A stretch of 40,445 bases of DNA from an uncultured Lachnospiraceae bacterium (GTDB lineage Bacteria; Bacillota; Clostridia; Lachnospirales; Lachnospiraceae), in NCBI GenBank assembly GCA_902785985.1, contig CADABA010000018.1, forward strand, positions 1 through 40,445. The letters are read 5' to 3'. Position numbers and translations under genes: made by a program. Within the stretch, counting starts at the first letter, position 1, and the number at the start of each line of letters is the position of its first letter. Below are positions 1 to 8,681 of the stretch, piece by piece. The notes beneath the pieces are model-generated. The model was not told where the DNA came from and made no database searches. It saw nothing but the letters and a program-made list of their open reading frames with translations.

Positions 1-839
1 CTCAGTCCTTCATCCCTGCCGTCACCATGAAGAAAATACTGATCGACAGGCGGCAGATCCGTACCGTTGTACCCGCACGCTTTATAACCAATCGCACAGA
101 CACGGAAGAAATCGTTCGCCGTCATGCATTTCAGTCTTCCGATACGATCCCTGCCGTTTATGCCGCTGTTTAACAGCGCACGGAATTCACTGATCGTCTC
201 TGCCGGAAGTCCTTCCAGATCGCTTTCCTTCCATTCCGGTTCCCTTTCCCAAAGAACCGCCCGGGGAATTACGCCTGTTTTAAACGAATAAGGCAAGTGG
301 GTTTTTACAAATTCATTGTAAGTGCCTTCCTTCAGCTTCTGCATGGATTCTCCAGCTGCTTCCGTCAGGAGAGAACAGAGTGCAATGGCTGCTTCCTCCC
401 TGTTAGTGAATCCGGTTTTCTCATCATCGTCATAATCAAAGTGCGCATTGATGATCGGTTTGTCGCCAAAGTGAACTGCTCTGAACCATCTGGAACCGTC
501 TTTATGAAAGGCTTCCGCGATGACCAGTTCATACCAGCAGACAGGATCCGGGTATTCCTCCAGCCAGTACTGTTCATATTCTTCACGGTTCTTTACATCA
601 CCCCACTCCAGCATGTCCTCGTAAGAACCAAAGTCTTCAATAGAGCCTCTTGGAATTGTGATCCAGATTGCCTTGGCTTCGTTATTTTTTCGCAGTGGAG
701 CCAGATCCCGCAGCATCTCAAACAGCGGATCCATTGCTTTACACAAACTCTCTGACGGTGCAGAGGGATTCAGGAATCCCCGCTCAAAACAATTCAGAAG
801 GCTGTCTATATCCGCTGCCACCAGTTTATAATCATTCAA
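1..839 (-). CDS. Hypothetical protein, 3' end outside window
   Basis: An open minus-strand frame runs without a stop from a TTG codon at 839 to the window edge, giving at least 279 residues. TTG is chosen because an AGGTG ribosome binding site lies about 7 bases upstream, and the nearby ATG is in another frame that stops at once. The protein is soluble, acidic and rich in Trp, Tyr and Glu, with no signal peptide or membrane segment. Its middle part (an IPRGSIEDFGSY stretch and a WYELVIAEAF stretch) is not one I recognise. It is the last of a run of small minus-strand genes, only 19 bases after the gene ending at 859, so they are probably cotranscribed. Function unknown. Confidence 0.75.
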   Translation of the reverse strand, partial: MNDYKLVAADIDSLLNCFERGFLNPSAPSESLCKAMDPLFEMLRDLAPLRKNNEAKAIWITIPRGSIEDFGSYEDMLEWGDVKNREEYEQYWLEEYPDPVCWYELVIAEAFHKDGSRWFRAVHFGDKPIINAHFDYDDDEKTGFTNREEAAIALCSLLTEAAGESMQKLKEGTYNEFVKTHLPYSFKTGVIPRAVLWEREPEWKESDLEGLPAETISEFRALLNSGINGRDRIGRLKCMTANDFFRVCAIGYKACGYNGTDLPPVDQYFLHGDGRDEGL

Positions 840-858
840 TGAAATCACCTCTTCTTAA

Positions 859-1467
859 TCAGTCCCCGTCCCAGACCCCGTCCGGACGGAGTTTCGCCAT
901 CGCTATAAGTTGATACAACGGCCGGATAGCATTCGCAGCTGTTGCTTCCCAATAATCATCACAAGGACCTTCGCTGATATCTTCTGTATAATCCTCACTG
1001 GTACATTCATCCCTATGATGAAGTGCATAATAGAAATCAACTTTCTTACCGGACTTGTCCCAGTATCTTGTTCGTTCCCTGGGGGTGATCAACCATTCCC
1101 CATCCGGCCGGTATTTTGCTTTGATCCTATCGATCATATCCTCCAGCATTGCAATACTTTCTGCCCCTGTCTTACCGTAAATTCCGCGGATGCCATATTC
1201 TGTTTTAACAGGGCCTGTTGTCCCATCTGCATAGTGGGCAGAGATTTCATCGTGAGCGAATCGGGGATCTCCGTCTGTAGCTTCATAGTAATAGTGACCG
1301 TAGTTATACGTGATGTTCAACCATGCTTCGCTGATGGGTTTGGGGGAAAACGTCCTTGTCTGTTCATCATAGTCTGCCTGGTATGTCCCTCCGGTCATAA
1401 CATGTTTTAAAGGCAGGTCCAGTGTCTCGTCTGTAACGGGATCTTTTAATCTGATATCATAGCTCAT
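859..1467 (-). CDS. Hypothetical protein, 202 residues
   Basis: A complete soluble protein that starts MSYDIRL and is rich in Tyr, Asp and aromatic residues. It has no signal peptide or transmembrane segment. The start overlaps the end of the preceding small gene by 11 bases, which suggests translational coupling, and the next gene follows 19 bases downstream. Proteins starting MSYDIRLKDPVT occur as hypotheticals in Firmicutes, often beside immunity or phage-like genes, but I cannot assign a domain from the sequence. The frame is intact and codon use matches its neighbours. Confidence 0.7.
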   Translation of the reverse strand: MSYDIRLKDPVTDETLDLPLKHVMTGGTYQADYDEQTRTFSPKPISEAWLNITYNYGHYYYEATDGDPRFAHDEISAHYADGTTGPVKTEYGIRGIYGKTGAESIAMLEDMIDRIKAKYRPDGEWLITPRERTRYWDKSGKKVDFYYALHHRDECTSEDYTEDISEGPCDDYWEATAANAIRPLYQLIAMAKLRPDGVWDGD

Positions 1468-1642
1468 TGCCGGTTACCTGTTCCTTTCTCTCAAAAAGCC
1501 GCTCATAGAGTTTATATGTCATGCAGACGAGCAGCTGTCCGTCATTTGTATGAATACATACCGGGTTCCCGTATCGGATCGGGAAATCATCATCCTCAAT
1601 ATGCTCGCAGAATTCCTTCTCTGAAATCATCGGCAGCATCAT
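1457..1642 (-). CDS. Small protein, Phd antitoxin-like, 61 residues
   Basis: Starts MMLPMISEKEF and contains PIRYGNPVCIHTNDGQLLV followed by MTYKLYERL. The layout (short helix, two strands around a G-P-V turn, then a Y-x-x-L helix) resembles Phd/prevent-host-death antitoxins. The open frame extends upstream, but the ATG at 1642 is preferred: GGAAGG lies 7 bases before it, and the upstream stretch is the coding and terminator sequence of the deleted regulator. It overlaps the next gene by 11 bases. No RelE-like or Doc-like toxin is adjacent, so the antitoxin reading is tentative. Confidence 0.5.
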   Translation of the reverse strand: MMLPMISEKEFCEHIEDDDFPIRYGNPVCIHTNDGQLLVCMTYKLYERLFERKEQVTGNEL

Positions 1643-1657
1643 GGCCTTTCCTTCCAT

Positions 1658-1693
1658 AAAAAACCGGCTCACCGCAAATCTGCGACGGGCCGG
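1658..1693 (-). terminator. Rho-independent terminator after the XRE remnant
   Basis: On the minus strand CCGGC pairs with GCCGG, and TCGCA with TGCGG across a GATT loop, followed by six T. It lies after the stop of the regulator remnant (1725) and just before the start at 1642, so it may attenuate read-through into the small genes downstream. Confidence 0.65.
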
Positions 1694-1724
1694 GGATAAG
1701 TCTTTCTGTATGATCCTTACTGAT

Positions 1725-1953
1725 TCAGACTGCCATGTATTCCTGTATGAGCCTGTAGTACCGGAAGAGGCGCTCCGCACTTTCCGGTATATCCTTCTTC
1801 GGATCATAACGCCGGTTTCCGCAGACCAGCATATCCAACACTCTGCACGCAGGCCAGTGAAAGCGCGTTTTTCACGTCTCTTACCGTTACCCCGCGTTTT
1901 TTCATCAGCAGACGGATCTGCTGTCCTGTTTTTGCTTTATCAATTGTTGTCAT
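1725..1953 (-). pseudogene. XRE-family HTH regulator with internal deletion
   Basis: The minus-strand frame from ATG 1953 reads as the start of a short Cro/C1-type regulator: MTTIDKAKTGQQIRLLMKKR, then GVTVRDVKNALSLACVQS. It then changes frame near 1838-1846. The other frame supplies a normal family C-terminus (VLDMLVCGNRRYDP to a TGA at 1725). The recognition helix and the following helices (about 25-30 residues in the family) are missing, so this looks like one out-of-frame deletion joining the N- and C-terminal parts. The product cannot form a full HTH. The remnant is followed by its own terminator. The family match is from pattern recognition only. Confidence 0.6.
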
Positions 1954-2296
1954 GACGATTCTTCTTTCTTTTTGGCGCTGTATGCGCAAGGCCTTTGCAG
2001 GAGAGGCCTGTCATTGAACTTGTCGTTCAATATTGACACCTCACAGGACCTTTCACATGTTCCTTGCGATGTCAGACAGCTGGCTGATGACCTGGTGTTT
2101 TACTCATTCACGAAGTCAAGAATCGGAGTATACTCATGCCTAAAGCATAGTTCATAAAGCGTATGGCAAAAATATAAAGCATGTGCTACATTTATCTGGT
2201 AACCCGTCAATCTCAGCATCCAATCGCCGCAGATTTTCCCTGCGCCTCCGGTGCTGTCTCTTTCAGCTGAACTTATGACAAGGAGAAGACCTCTAA
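1954..2296. other. Intergenic region between XRE remnant and pepC
   Basis: About 340 bases separate the divergent XRE remnant and pepC. I find the AAGGAG ribosome binding site of pepC near 2280 but no convincing sigma-A promoter, hairpin or ORF. An isolated TTGACA at about 2034 has no good -10 partner. Confidence 0.4.
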
Positions 2297-3622
2297 ATGA
2301 ATAATGTATCTTTAAGCCTTATCGAAAAATTCCGGGACCAAACCGAAAACTCCGCGTTCGACCGCGCCATGACGAACGCGCTGACTAAGCACAATGTGAA
2401 GGATGTCGCCTTCACGAACAGAGGACTTGAGGAGGCGCAGTTCGCGTTTTCAGTCAATGTTCCGACAATGGAAGTAACGAATCAGAAGCAGAGCGGGCGC
2501 TGCTGGATCTTCGCCGCGCTCAATCTCTTCCGTGAAGAGATCGCTGAGAAATGCAATATTGAAAAGTTCGAGCTCTCCCAGAATTATATCGCCTTCTGGG
2601 ACAAATTTGAAAAGATCAACTTTTTCTATGAATCGATGATCGAGCTCGCTGACAGACCTCTGACAGATCGACTCGTCATATATCTTCTCGATTCCGGAAT
2701 CGGCGACGGCGGTCAGTGGAATATGCTCGTCAACCTCGTTGAGAAGTATGGTCTTGTGCCGAAAGCAGCCATGCAGGAGACGTTCCAGAGCAGCCATACA
2801 CGGGACATGAACCGTCTGATCAACACGCTGCTGCGGAAGGGCGCGCTGGATCTTCGAAAAGCTTACAGCGAAGGCAGCGATGTGATGCAGGTCAAGGAGA
2901 AATACCTTCTCGACGCTTACCGGCTTCTCACCATGTGCTTCGGCGTCCCGCCGAAGAGCTTTGATTTTGAGTACACCGACAAGGATGATGCGTATCATAT
3001 CGACCGCGGTCTCACACCGATTGAATTTGCCCGAAAATATACCAGTCTGAATCTCCGCAGCGACTATGTGGGAATCATCAACTCCCCGACAGAGGACAAG
3101 CCGTTCTATCAGCAGATCACGATCGACTATCTCGGCAACGTCGCAGGCGCTCCGCCCGTCACTTACCTGAATCTTCCCATGGAGGAGATCAAAGATCTGA
3201 TCGTGAAACAGCTTCAGGACGGAAAGCCGGTCTGGTTCGGTTCTGACGTCGGCTCCATGGGCGAACGCAGTATGGGAATCTGGAGCGATAAGATCTATGA
3301 CTTTGACGGAACGCTGGGGATCGATTTCTCCATGACAAAGGAAGAAAGGCTGAACATCCGGGAGAGCGCCATGAATCACGCGATGGTGATCACCGGCGTG
3401 AACCTTGACGAGAACGGCGTGCCGAACCGCTGGAAGATCGAGAACAGCTGGAGCGATCAGAACGGAGAAAAGGGATACTATGTAATGAATGCCGGCTGGT
3501 TCGATAAATTCGTGTATCAGGCAGTCATTGAAAAATCTTATCTAAATGAAAAGCAGCTCGAAGCGCTCCAGACAGAGCCCATGCATTTTATGCCGTGGGA
3601 TCCGATGGGAACGCTCGCGTGA
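2297..3622 (+). CDS. pepC: Aminopeptidase C (bleomycin hydrolase family)
   Basis: A 441-residue C1-family cysteine aminopeptidase, the usual length for PepC. It removes N-terminal residues from peptides in the cytoplasm. The catalytic Cys lies in QSGRCWIF (Cys about 69), the catalytic His in NHAMVITG (about 361) and the Asn in ENSWSD (about 382). The protein starts MNNVSLSLIEKF and has no signal peptide, as expected for a cytosolic hexamer. An AAGGAG ribosome binding site precedes the ATG. It stands alone, divergent from the genes to its left and convergent with the GH5 gene. The large ORF on the opposite strand is a shadow. Confidence 0.97.
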   Translation: MNNVSLSLIEKFRDQTENSAFDRAMTNALTKHNVKDVAFTNRGLEEAQFAFSVNVPTMEVTNQKQSGRCWIFAALNLFREEIAEKCNIEKFELSQNYIAFWDKFEKINFFYESMIELADRPLTDRLVIYLLDSGIGDGGQWNMLVNLVEKYGLVPKAAMQETFQSSHTRDMNRLINTLLRKGALDLRKAYSEGSDVMQVKEKYLLDAYRLLTMCFGVPPKSFDFEYTDKDDAYHIDRGLTPIEFARKYTSLNLRSDYVGIINSPTEDKPFYQQITIDYLGNVAGAPPVTYLNLPMEEIKDLIVKQLQDGKPVWFGSDVGSMGERSMGIWSDKIYDFDGTLGIDFSMTKEERLNIRESAMNHAMVITGVNLDENGVPNRWKIENSWSDQNGEKGYYVMNAGWFDKFVYQAVIEKSYLNEKQLEALQTEPMHFMPWDPMGTLA

Positions 3623-3736
3623 CCTGAAATCTCGCTGCGACAGGACATATGAATACCAAAAGTGCTGTCGACTGAGACTGTTTCATGTTTTGCGCAGACC
3701 CGTAAGACCGAGAAGAGATTTGTCATAAAATAACGA

Positions 3737-3764
3737 GAGCAGAGCCGGAGATCCGGTTCTGCTC
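3737..3764. terminator. Hairpin between convergent pepC and GH5 genes
   Basis: GAGCAGAGCCGGA pairs with TCCGGTTCTGCTC apart from one G-T pair. It lies between two convergent genes. There is no long T-run on either side (TTATTTT about 6 bases after the stem on the minus strand), so termination is plausible but not certain. Confidence 0.5.
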
Positions 3765-3879
3765 TTGCCTGCATTACAGCGAAGATCTTTCGATCGTCAA
3801 ATATTCTGTGTTTGTATTCGTCCAATAATTCTCATTTTTGGACGAAAAACCAATCGTTATTTGCCGTTTCCCTCTCCGG

Positions 3880-4908
3880 TCACAGCACTTTGAGGATTTC
3901 AGGAAGCACCGGCTTCATGTGCTCATCAATCAGCCCGAAGTCCATCTCCTTATAACTCCAGGCAGCTCTGCCGATGCCATATTTTTCAAATGTTCCTCCG
4001 ATCAGCTGATACCATGTGAGCGTGTCTTCCGGCGAGGCAAGATTGATGACTCCGTACTCTCCGCAGTAGAGCGCGACATTTCTCTCTTCCGCAATCTGTA
4101 CAGCCTCGGAAAAATACTTTTCAAAGTACTCCGGACCGAGCGTACCGTTCTCGGGAAAACCGTCGAAGCCGACTGTACCCATATGGATATACTTTGCAGT
4201 CATCTGTGCCATCTCTTTGTAGGTCGCATTCAGGGACATGCGAAAACTCGTATCCATCCCCGGTGCCCAGTACGCACCCTGATGAGTAAAGATAACCGGC
4301 TCATAGCAGTGGAAATTGTAGATAATATTTTCATCCAGGGGCATGGGCAGATCCTTCAGAGCCTCGATACTGTTGTTGTAGTATCCTCCGATCAGGATGC
4401 TGATCTCAGGGGAGATTTTCCGGATCCGTTTGATACAGTCCGTTGAAATCCGATTCCAGACATCACTGACCTCTTTCTCCGTCACCTCGTTCAGAAGTTC
4501 AAAAGCCAGCATATCCTGATCCTTTGAAAAACGGCGGGCGAACTCCTCCCAGAGTTTCATAAAGCGTTCCTGATAGGCTTCGTTTTCAAAGAAGCCGCTC
4601 TCTCCCTCGCCCACGTCAAAGGAATACCCGTATGTCTTGTGCAGATCGAGAATCATATTCAGCCCGTACTTTCTGCACCAGCCGATCGCCTTCTCTATAT
4701 ACGAGAAGCCATCCTCCTTATAGGTGCCGTCCTCTTCCTCTACCAGATCATAGTCGACCGGGATGCGGATGTGGTCAAGACCGAAACTTTTGATCTTTTC
4801 AATATCTGCTTCAACGATAAAGTTGTCATACCTCTCCTTCGTATGATCGCACTGAGACAGCCAGCCGCCCAGATTGATACCGTGTTCAAACCCTTCCCAT
4901 CTTTTCAT
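3880..4908 (-). CDS. Glycoside hydrolase family 5 beta-glucanase
   Basis: A 342-residue TIM-barrel glycosidase with GH5 hallmarks: GINLGGWLSQ near the N-terminus, IRIPVDYDLV, LDLHKTYGYSFD, the acid/base Glu in FELLNEV (about 138) and the nucleophile Glu in LYCGEYGV (about 283), then AAWSYKEMDFGL. The fold is that of endo- or exo-glucanases of GH5. There is no signal peptide, so it probably acts in the cytoplasm on imported oligosaccharides. The ATG at 4908 is preferred over upstream starts because GAGGAGG lies directly before it and conserved sequence begins there. It is monocistronic. Exact substrate cannot be told. Confidence 0.88.
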   Translation of the reverse strand: MKRWEGFEHGINLGGWLSQCDHTKERYDNFIVEADIEKIKSFGLDHIRIPVDYDLVEEEDGTYKEDGFSYIEKAIGWCRKYGLNMILDLHKTYGYSFDVGEGESGFFENEAYQERFMKLWEEFARRFSKDQDMLAFELLNEVTEKEVSDVWNRISTDCIKRIRKISPEISILIGGYYNNSIEALKDLPMPLDENIIYNFHCYEPVIFTHQGAYWAPGMDTSFRMSLNATYKEMAQMTAKYIHMGTVGFDGFPENGTLGPEYFEKYFSEAVQIAEERNVALYCGEYGVINLASPEDTLTWYQLIGGTFEKYGIGRAAWSYKEMDFGLIDEHMKPVLPEILKVL

Positions 4909-5255
4909 TTTTACCTCCTCATGCGTACCATCCTGATCCGTTCGGATCCAATTTTCGTATTCCGGTCTGAAAGCCGCTTTGCGCACTCCGGATCCTCTCC
5001 GGCCGGCAAAACAGCTGTTATTCGCAAACACACAGCAGTTTCTTTAAGTATACATCTATTATAACGAACACGCTCCCAAATTCCATGTATTTCTTTTCCT
5101 TAGCTGCTCTTCTGCCATTTTTTCTGCACCCGGGCTGTTTCTTTTTTATCGCCGTCTGTAAACGACCCATCCGATACGAGGAACGGGTTCCGGCGTTGTA
5201 AAGAGCAATGGCAAACAGGCTATTCCATATTGCCGCACCGTTGTAGTACAATTGT

Positions 5256-5326
5256 CATCAGGAACGCCCCCGGTGTTCTTAGTGTGCAGTACATGCTGCA
5301 AAGCACCTTTCCCATTGTACGACTGC
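5256..5326 (+). repeat. Dispersed palindromic repeat, copy 1 (diverged)
   Basis: Reads ATCAGGAACGCCCCCGGTGT and later AAAGCACCTTTCCC. It aligns with the better copies at 5341-5410 and 37848-37917, with indels in the middle. It lies in the 523-base region between the GH5 and esterase genes, which otherwise holds only the esterase ribosome binding site and one further repeat copy. Confidence 0.5.
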
Positions 5327-5340
5327 GATCCGCTTTGTAT

Positions 5341-5410
5341 ATCAGCAGCAACCCGGTGTTCCTGCCGCGCCTTGCAGGGTGCTAAGCACCTTCCTCTTTG
5401 CACGGCATCT
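5341..5410 (+). repeat. Dispersed palindromic repeat, copy 2
   Basis: Contains GTTCCTGCCGCGCCTTGCAG, then GGGTGCTAAGCACCTTCC and TTTGCACGGC. The GCCGCGC/GCACGGC outer arms and the AGGGTGC/GCACCTT inner arms form a two-part hairpin. It matches the copy at 37848-37917 over almost its full length. Confidence 0.7.
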
Positions 5411-5431
5411 GCCTGATGAAAGGAGAATACA

Positions 5432-6217
5432 ATGACAGATCTTACGATCCGCTTTCAATCATACTGTCTCGGAAAATCGACCCCTACGATCATGGATCCG
5501 TTGGAACACCCGGGCCGGATCTCCTTTAAAGGACCTTTCCGGACTCTTTACTTCCTGCACGGCGCGCAGGACGATCCGGAGGATGTCATTGCCCGGACCC
5601 GGATCGGCGACTATGCCATGGAGAACAACACAGCTGTCGTCCTGCCCGAAGGGGATAACGCCTTCTACCTTGACCAGGTCCCGGGATTCGGCTATGAAAG
5701 CTTCGTGACAGACGAGCTCATCGAAGTGACCCGGGAACTTCTCCCGCTCTCCACAAAACGCGAGGATACCTTCATCGGCGGCTACTCGATGGGCGGTTAC
5801 GGATCTGTGCGCGTATCGCTGCTGCACCCGGAAAAGTTCGCTGCGTGCATCTGTCTGTCCGGTGCGCTCGAAATCAAGCGGACGGCCTATTTTATCCGGG
5901 CGCTGACTCCTCTGATTCCGGAGCAGCTTCGCGAGCCAAAGGCGCTCCCCGGCAGCGAGTACGATCTTCTCCATCTTCTGGATACGATACGAGCTTCCGA
6001 AAGGAAAATGCAGATCGCCTATCCGTCCTTCTATATCGCCTGCGGCAGTAATGACCCGTTCGTTTCCCAGACAAGAGCTTTCTTAGAGGCCGCTTGTGAC
6101 AGTCCGCTTCGCATAGAGAGCCAGATTACGCCCGGCGGGCATGACTGGTCATACTGGAATACAGCTCTGGCCGGGGCGATGCAGTGGCTAAGTTCAGGAT
6201 TCGGCGTCAGAGATTAA
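5432..6217 (+). CDS. Esterase, alpha/beta hydrolase fold (esterase D-like)
   Basis: A 261-residue serine esterase of the putative-esterase family (relatives include tributyrin esterases, S-formylglutathione hydrolase and acetyl-xylan esterases). It shows LYFLHGAQDDPEDVI (oxyanion region), the nucleophile elbow GGYSMGGYG (Ser about 118), an acid Asp in CGSNDPF (about 206) and the catalytic His in GGHDWSYW (about 236). No signal peptide, so cytosolic. AAAGGAG lies 7 bases before the ATG. It is flanked by dispersed repeats on both sides and convergent with the long operon to its right, so it is a separate transcription unit. Natural ester substrate unknown. Confidence 0.85.
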   Translation: MTDLTIRFQSYCLGKSTPTIMDPLEHPGRISFKGPFRTLYFLHGAQDDPEDVIARTRIGDYAMENNTAVVLPEGDNAFYLDQVPGFGYESFVTDELIEVTRELLPLSTKREDTFIGGYSMGGYGSVRVSLLHPEKFAACICLSGALEIKRTAYFIRALTPLIPEQLREPKALPGSEYDLLHLLDTIRASERKMQIAYPSFYIACGSNDPFVSQTRAFLEAACDSPLRIESQITPGGHDWSYWNTALAGAMQWLSSGFGVRD

Positions 6218-6230
6218 AGCCTCCGGCGGA

Positions 6231-6290
6231 TCGCAGCCGCGTAGGGCCTCCCTGCGCGGCGCGGCAAGAACGCAGAGGCGTTCCTGATCG
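6231..6290 (-). repeat. Dispersed palindromic repeat, copy 3
   Basis: On the minus strand it reads GATCAGGAACGCCTCTGCGT, then TCTTGCCGCGCCGCGCAGGG and a TACGCGGCTGCG end. GAACGC/GCGTTC forms the first hairpin. It lies between the esterase and the last gene of the long operon. Its hairpin may help end that transcript, although only two T follow it. Confidence 0.75.
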
Positions 6291-6314
6291 TCAGCAGACT
6301 GCGAGGCTGCCGCA

Positions 6315-7745
6315 TCAGCCCCATTTCACATTTGTGACATCTATTTCAACATAATTTCCACCAAATCCAAAACTCGACCCTACTCCCGCAAACGTTCCGC
6401 GTACCGTTAATTCATCCTCTTCCAACACTCTCTGGCTCAGACCTGAACTATCTTTCATTTCGAAGTGTATGTGCTCTGTATACCCGTTCAAATTCATATA
6501 GAAACTTAAACTTCCGTCTGAGCGATAGCCTACCCCGCTTACCCTGCCTGTATATTCCAGTTCTGTTCCCTTATATTCTTCCGGATATCTTAACAGACGT
6601 TCATATGTAATGTCAGTTTCGGAATAAGCCACGGCAGTACGGTTTACGAGCTCATCAACATTGATCAACACATAATCTCCACCAAATCCGAAGCTCGTCT
6701 CTACTCCCGCAAACGTTCCGCGTACCGCTAATTCATCTTCTTCCAACACTCTGGCGCTCAGACCTGAACTGTTTTTCATTTCGAAGTGTATATGCTCTGT
6801 ATACCCGTTCAAATTCATATAGAAGCTCAGTCTTCCGTCTGAGAAATAGCCAACTCCGCTTGCCCTGCCTGTATATTCCAGTTTTTTCCCGGTATATTTT
6901 TCCGGATATCTTAACAGACGTTCATATGTAATGTCGGTTTCAGAATAAGCCACGGCAGTATGGTTCACGAGCTCTTCTACATTGATTTTCACATAATCTC
7001 CACCAAATCCCCAACTCGTCTCTACTTCCTCAAACGTTCCGCGTACCGTTAATTCATCTTCTTCCAACACCCTTGCGCTCAGACCTGCACTGTCTTTCAT
7101 TTCGAAGTGTATATGCTCTGTATACCCGTTCAAATTCATATAGAAGCTCAGTCTTCCGTCTGAGAAATAGCCTACCCCGCTTACCCTGCCTGTATATTCC
7201 AGTTCTGTTCCCTTATATTTTTCCGGATTTCTCAGCAGTTCTTCATATGCAATTTCTGCAGCTTCAGCAGATTCCGTGCTGTGATCTTCTTTCGTTGCCG
7301 CACTGACATTTTTTTCTGTTTCTGCAGCTCTGGTTCCCTCAGTCACTGATTCTGACGCCGGTCTGCTTTCTGCAATTTCTGACGTTTCTTCTATCTTTTT
7401 TTCCTTAACCGTCGGTCTCGGCGCTGATTCACCTGATTCATTTTCTGCAGTTTCCGATACAGCACTCTGTGCAGCTTTCTCTTTGGCCGTCCCTGGAACT
7501 TTTTTATTTTCGGGAATCTCATTCTTTGATATGGAAGTCATCCCAAATGCGATAATGCATATACCCAAAAAGACCGTCAGTATAACAGACGCTCTCCGTA
7601 ACAGAACTAAACGCCTCTTTTTCCATGATGCATCTTTATGCGTCACATCCCTTTTATTCTCTTCGACATCCCGAACTCTTTTACCGCAATACGGGCAGTA
7701 AATCTGATCATCTTTTACCGGTTTCTGACAATGCGGACAAATCAT
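6315..7745 (-). CDS. Zinc-ribbon membrane protein with three OB-like repeats
   Basis: A 476-residue protein. It begins with a zinc ribbon (CPHC at 3-6, CPYC at 17-20), followed by a basic stretch, one transmembrane segment at about 47-69, and a low-complexity Glu/Ala/Ser/Thr linker to about 166. Three tandem repeats of 107, 107 and 96 residues follow (167-273, 274-380, 381-476). Each opens YERLLRYPEKY or similar and continues LEYTGRVSGVGY and FYMNLNGYTEHIHFEM, a pattern like tRNA_anti-like/OB-fold modules. The repeats probably lie outside the membrane. ATG 7745 is chosen for its GGAGGG ribosome binding site. It is the last gene of the long operon, 116 bases after the vWA gene. Its role there is unknown; a membrane sensor or effector is a guess. 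Confidence 0.75.
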   Translation of the reverse strand: MICPHCQKPVKDDQIYCPYCGKRVRDVEENKRDVTHKDASWKKRRLVLLRRASVILTVFLGICIIAFGMTSISKNEIPENKKVPGTAKEKAAQSAVSETAENESGESAPRPTVKEKKIEETSEIAESRPASESVTEGTRAAETEKNVSAATKEDHSTESAEAAEIAYEELLRNPEKYKGTELEYTGRVSGVGYFSDGRLSFYMNLNGYTEHIHFEMKDSAGLSARVLEEDELTVRGTFEEVETSWGFGGDYVKINVEELVNHTAVAYSETDITYERLLRYPEKYTGKKLEYTGRASGVGYFSDGRLSFYMNLNGYTEHIHFEMKNSSGLSARVLEEDELAVRGTFAGVETSFGFGGDYVLINVDELVNRTAVAYSETDITYERLLRYPEEYKGTELEYTGRVSGVGYRSDGSLSFYMNLNGYTEHIHFEMKDSSGLSQRVLEEDELTVRGTFAGVGSSFGFGGNYVEIDVTNVKWG

Positions 7746-7861
7746 TTCTTTAATCCCTCCCTTATTCACTGCACTCCCATCCATGAAAAGATCAGACAGG
7801 GTATATATAGATCGCCACGGCGTCCCTGCCCCGTCCTGCAAATACCAGGTACAGGGATGCG

Positions 7862-8557
7862 TCAGGACTCAGTAAAATCACTCCAGACTGTTATTCCTTC
7901 AAGATCCAGTTTTACACTGTCGCCGGGTGTGGACTGTGATGTGGTGGAAACACTCTTGCTTAACCAGGCAAAAAAATCCTGGAATTTCAATCCCTGAAGC
8001 TTCAAAGGAGCTCTCTTTGGTGAAAACTCACCCAGGACCTTCATATCCGCATCGCTTCCGATGCCGATCGGGAAAATGGTAAGCTTCCTGCTGTTGACAG
8101 CTTCTGTTGTCCGGGCAATTGCTCTGCTGAGCTCTCCTTTATCACCATTTGGAGCACCGTCCGTCATTAATACGAGCCAGGGCTGATAATAATCTACACC
8201 ATTGCTCTGGTACTCCTTTTTTCTCTGATCAAGCAGGTCCAGAGCCATATTGACCGCCTCCCCCATCGGAGTCATTCCACTCGCCTTTAATACGGGCGGG
8301 TCCGGCTGAATATCCAGGCTCGCAAAGTCACAAATGCACTCTGCCCGGCGTCCCCCAAAAGTAACAATACATATCTCCGCAGAATACAATGCAATATCAT
8401 CTTCCCGAATCGCCTCATAGAAAAGCCGGACTCCTTCATTTAACTCCTGAATCGCCTTGCCTGACATGGAGCCGCTGACGTCCAGACAAAGACAAACCGG
8501 AACCCTCGCGGTCGGATTATTCACTAAATCTTCCAGTCTCAAAAATAAATCAGTCAT
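7862..8557 (-). CDS. TerY-like vWA domain protein 2
   Basis: A 231-residue von Willebrand A protein. The metal site is visible: DVSGSMSG (Asp 26), a Thr in SGMTPMGEA and the Asp of LMTDGAPNGD. Such MIDAS proteins bind partners through a divalent metal. It is clearly a paralogue of the vWA protein at 21257-22036: both share NPTARVPVCLCLD at the start and FFAWLSKSVS, QSTPGD and VKLDL at the end. It lacks the insert of about 30 residues seen there. AAAGGAGG precedes the ATG by 7 bases. It lies near the downstream end of the long operon, after a gap of 124 bases. Probably an adaptor whose partner is phosphorylated by the kinase; this is inference. Confidence 0.9.
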   Translation of the reverse strand: MTDLFLRLEDLVNNPTARVPVCLCLDVSGSMSGKAIQELNEGVRLFYEAIREDDIALYSAEICIVTFGGRRAECICDFASLDIQPDPPVLKASGMTPMGEAVNMALDLLDQRKKEYQSNGVDYYQPWLVLMTDGAPNGDKGELSRAIARTTEAVNSRKLTIFPIGIGSDADMKVLGEFSPKRAPLKLQGLKFQDFFAWLSKSVSTTSQSTPGDSVKLDLEGITVWSDFTES

Positions 8558-8681
8558 TTTAATGCCTCCTTTTATCTTAAATCTTTTATCAATTTTCAGG
8601 CAATCGCAGAACAGACGGTGAGTGTCCGATCTGCTTATTCACACAATTCCATTTCGCACAGAGTATAAAATCACCTGCTGA

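Noticed and set aside
2450..3379. 309-residue open frame antisense to pepC
   Set aside because: It is a shadow of pepC codon bias on the opposite strand, with no ribosome binding site and no recognisable domain; pepC has all its catalytic residues.
5018..5403. Two overlapping minus-strand frames in the GH5-esterase gap
   Set aside because: They run through diverged copies of the palindromic repeat and show no protein-like pattern or ribosome binding site.
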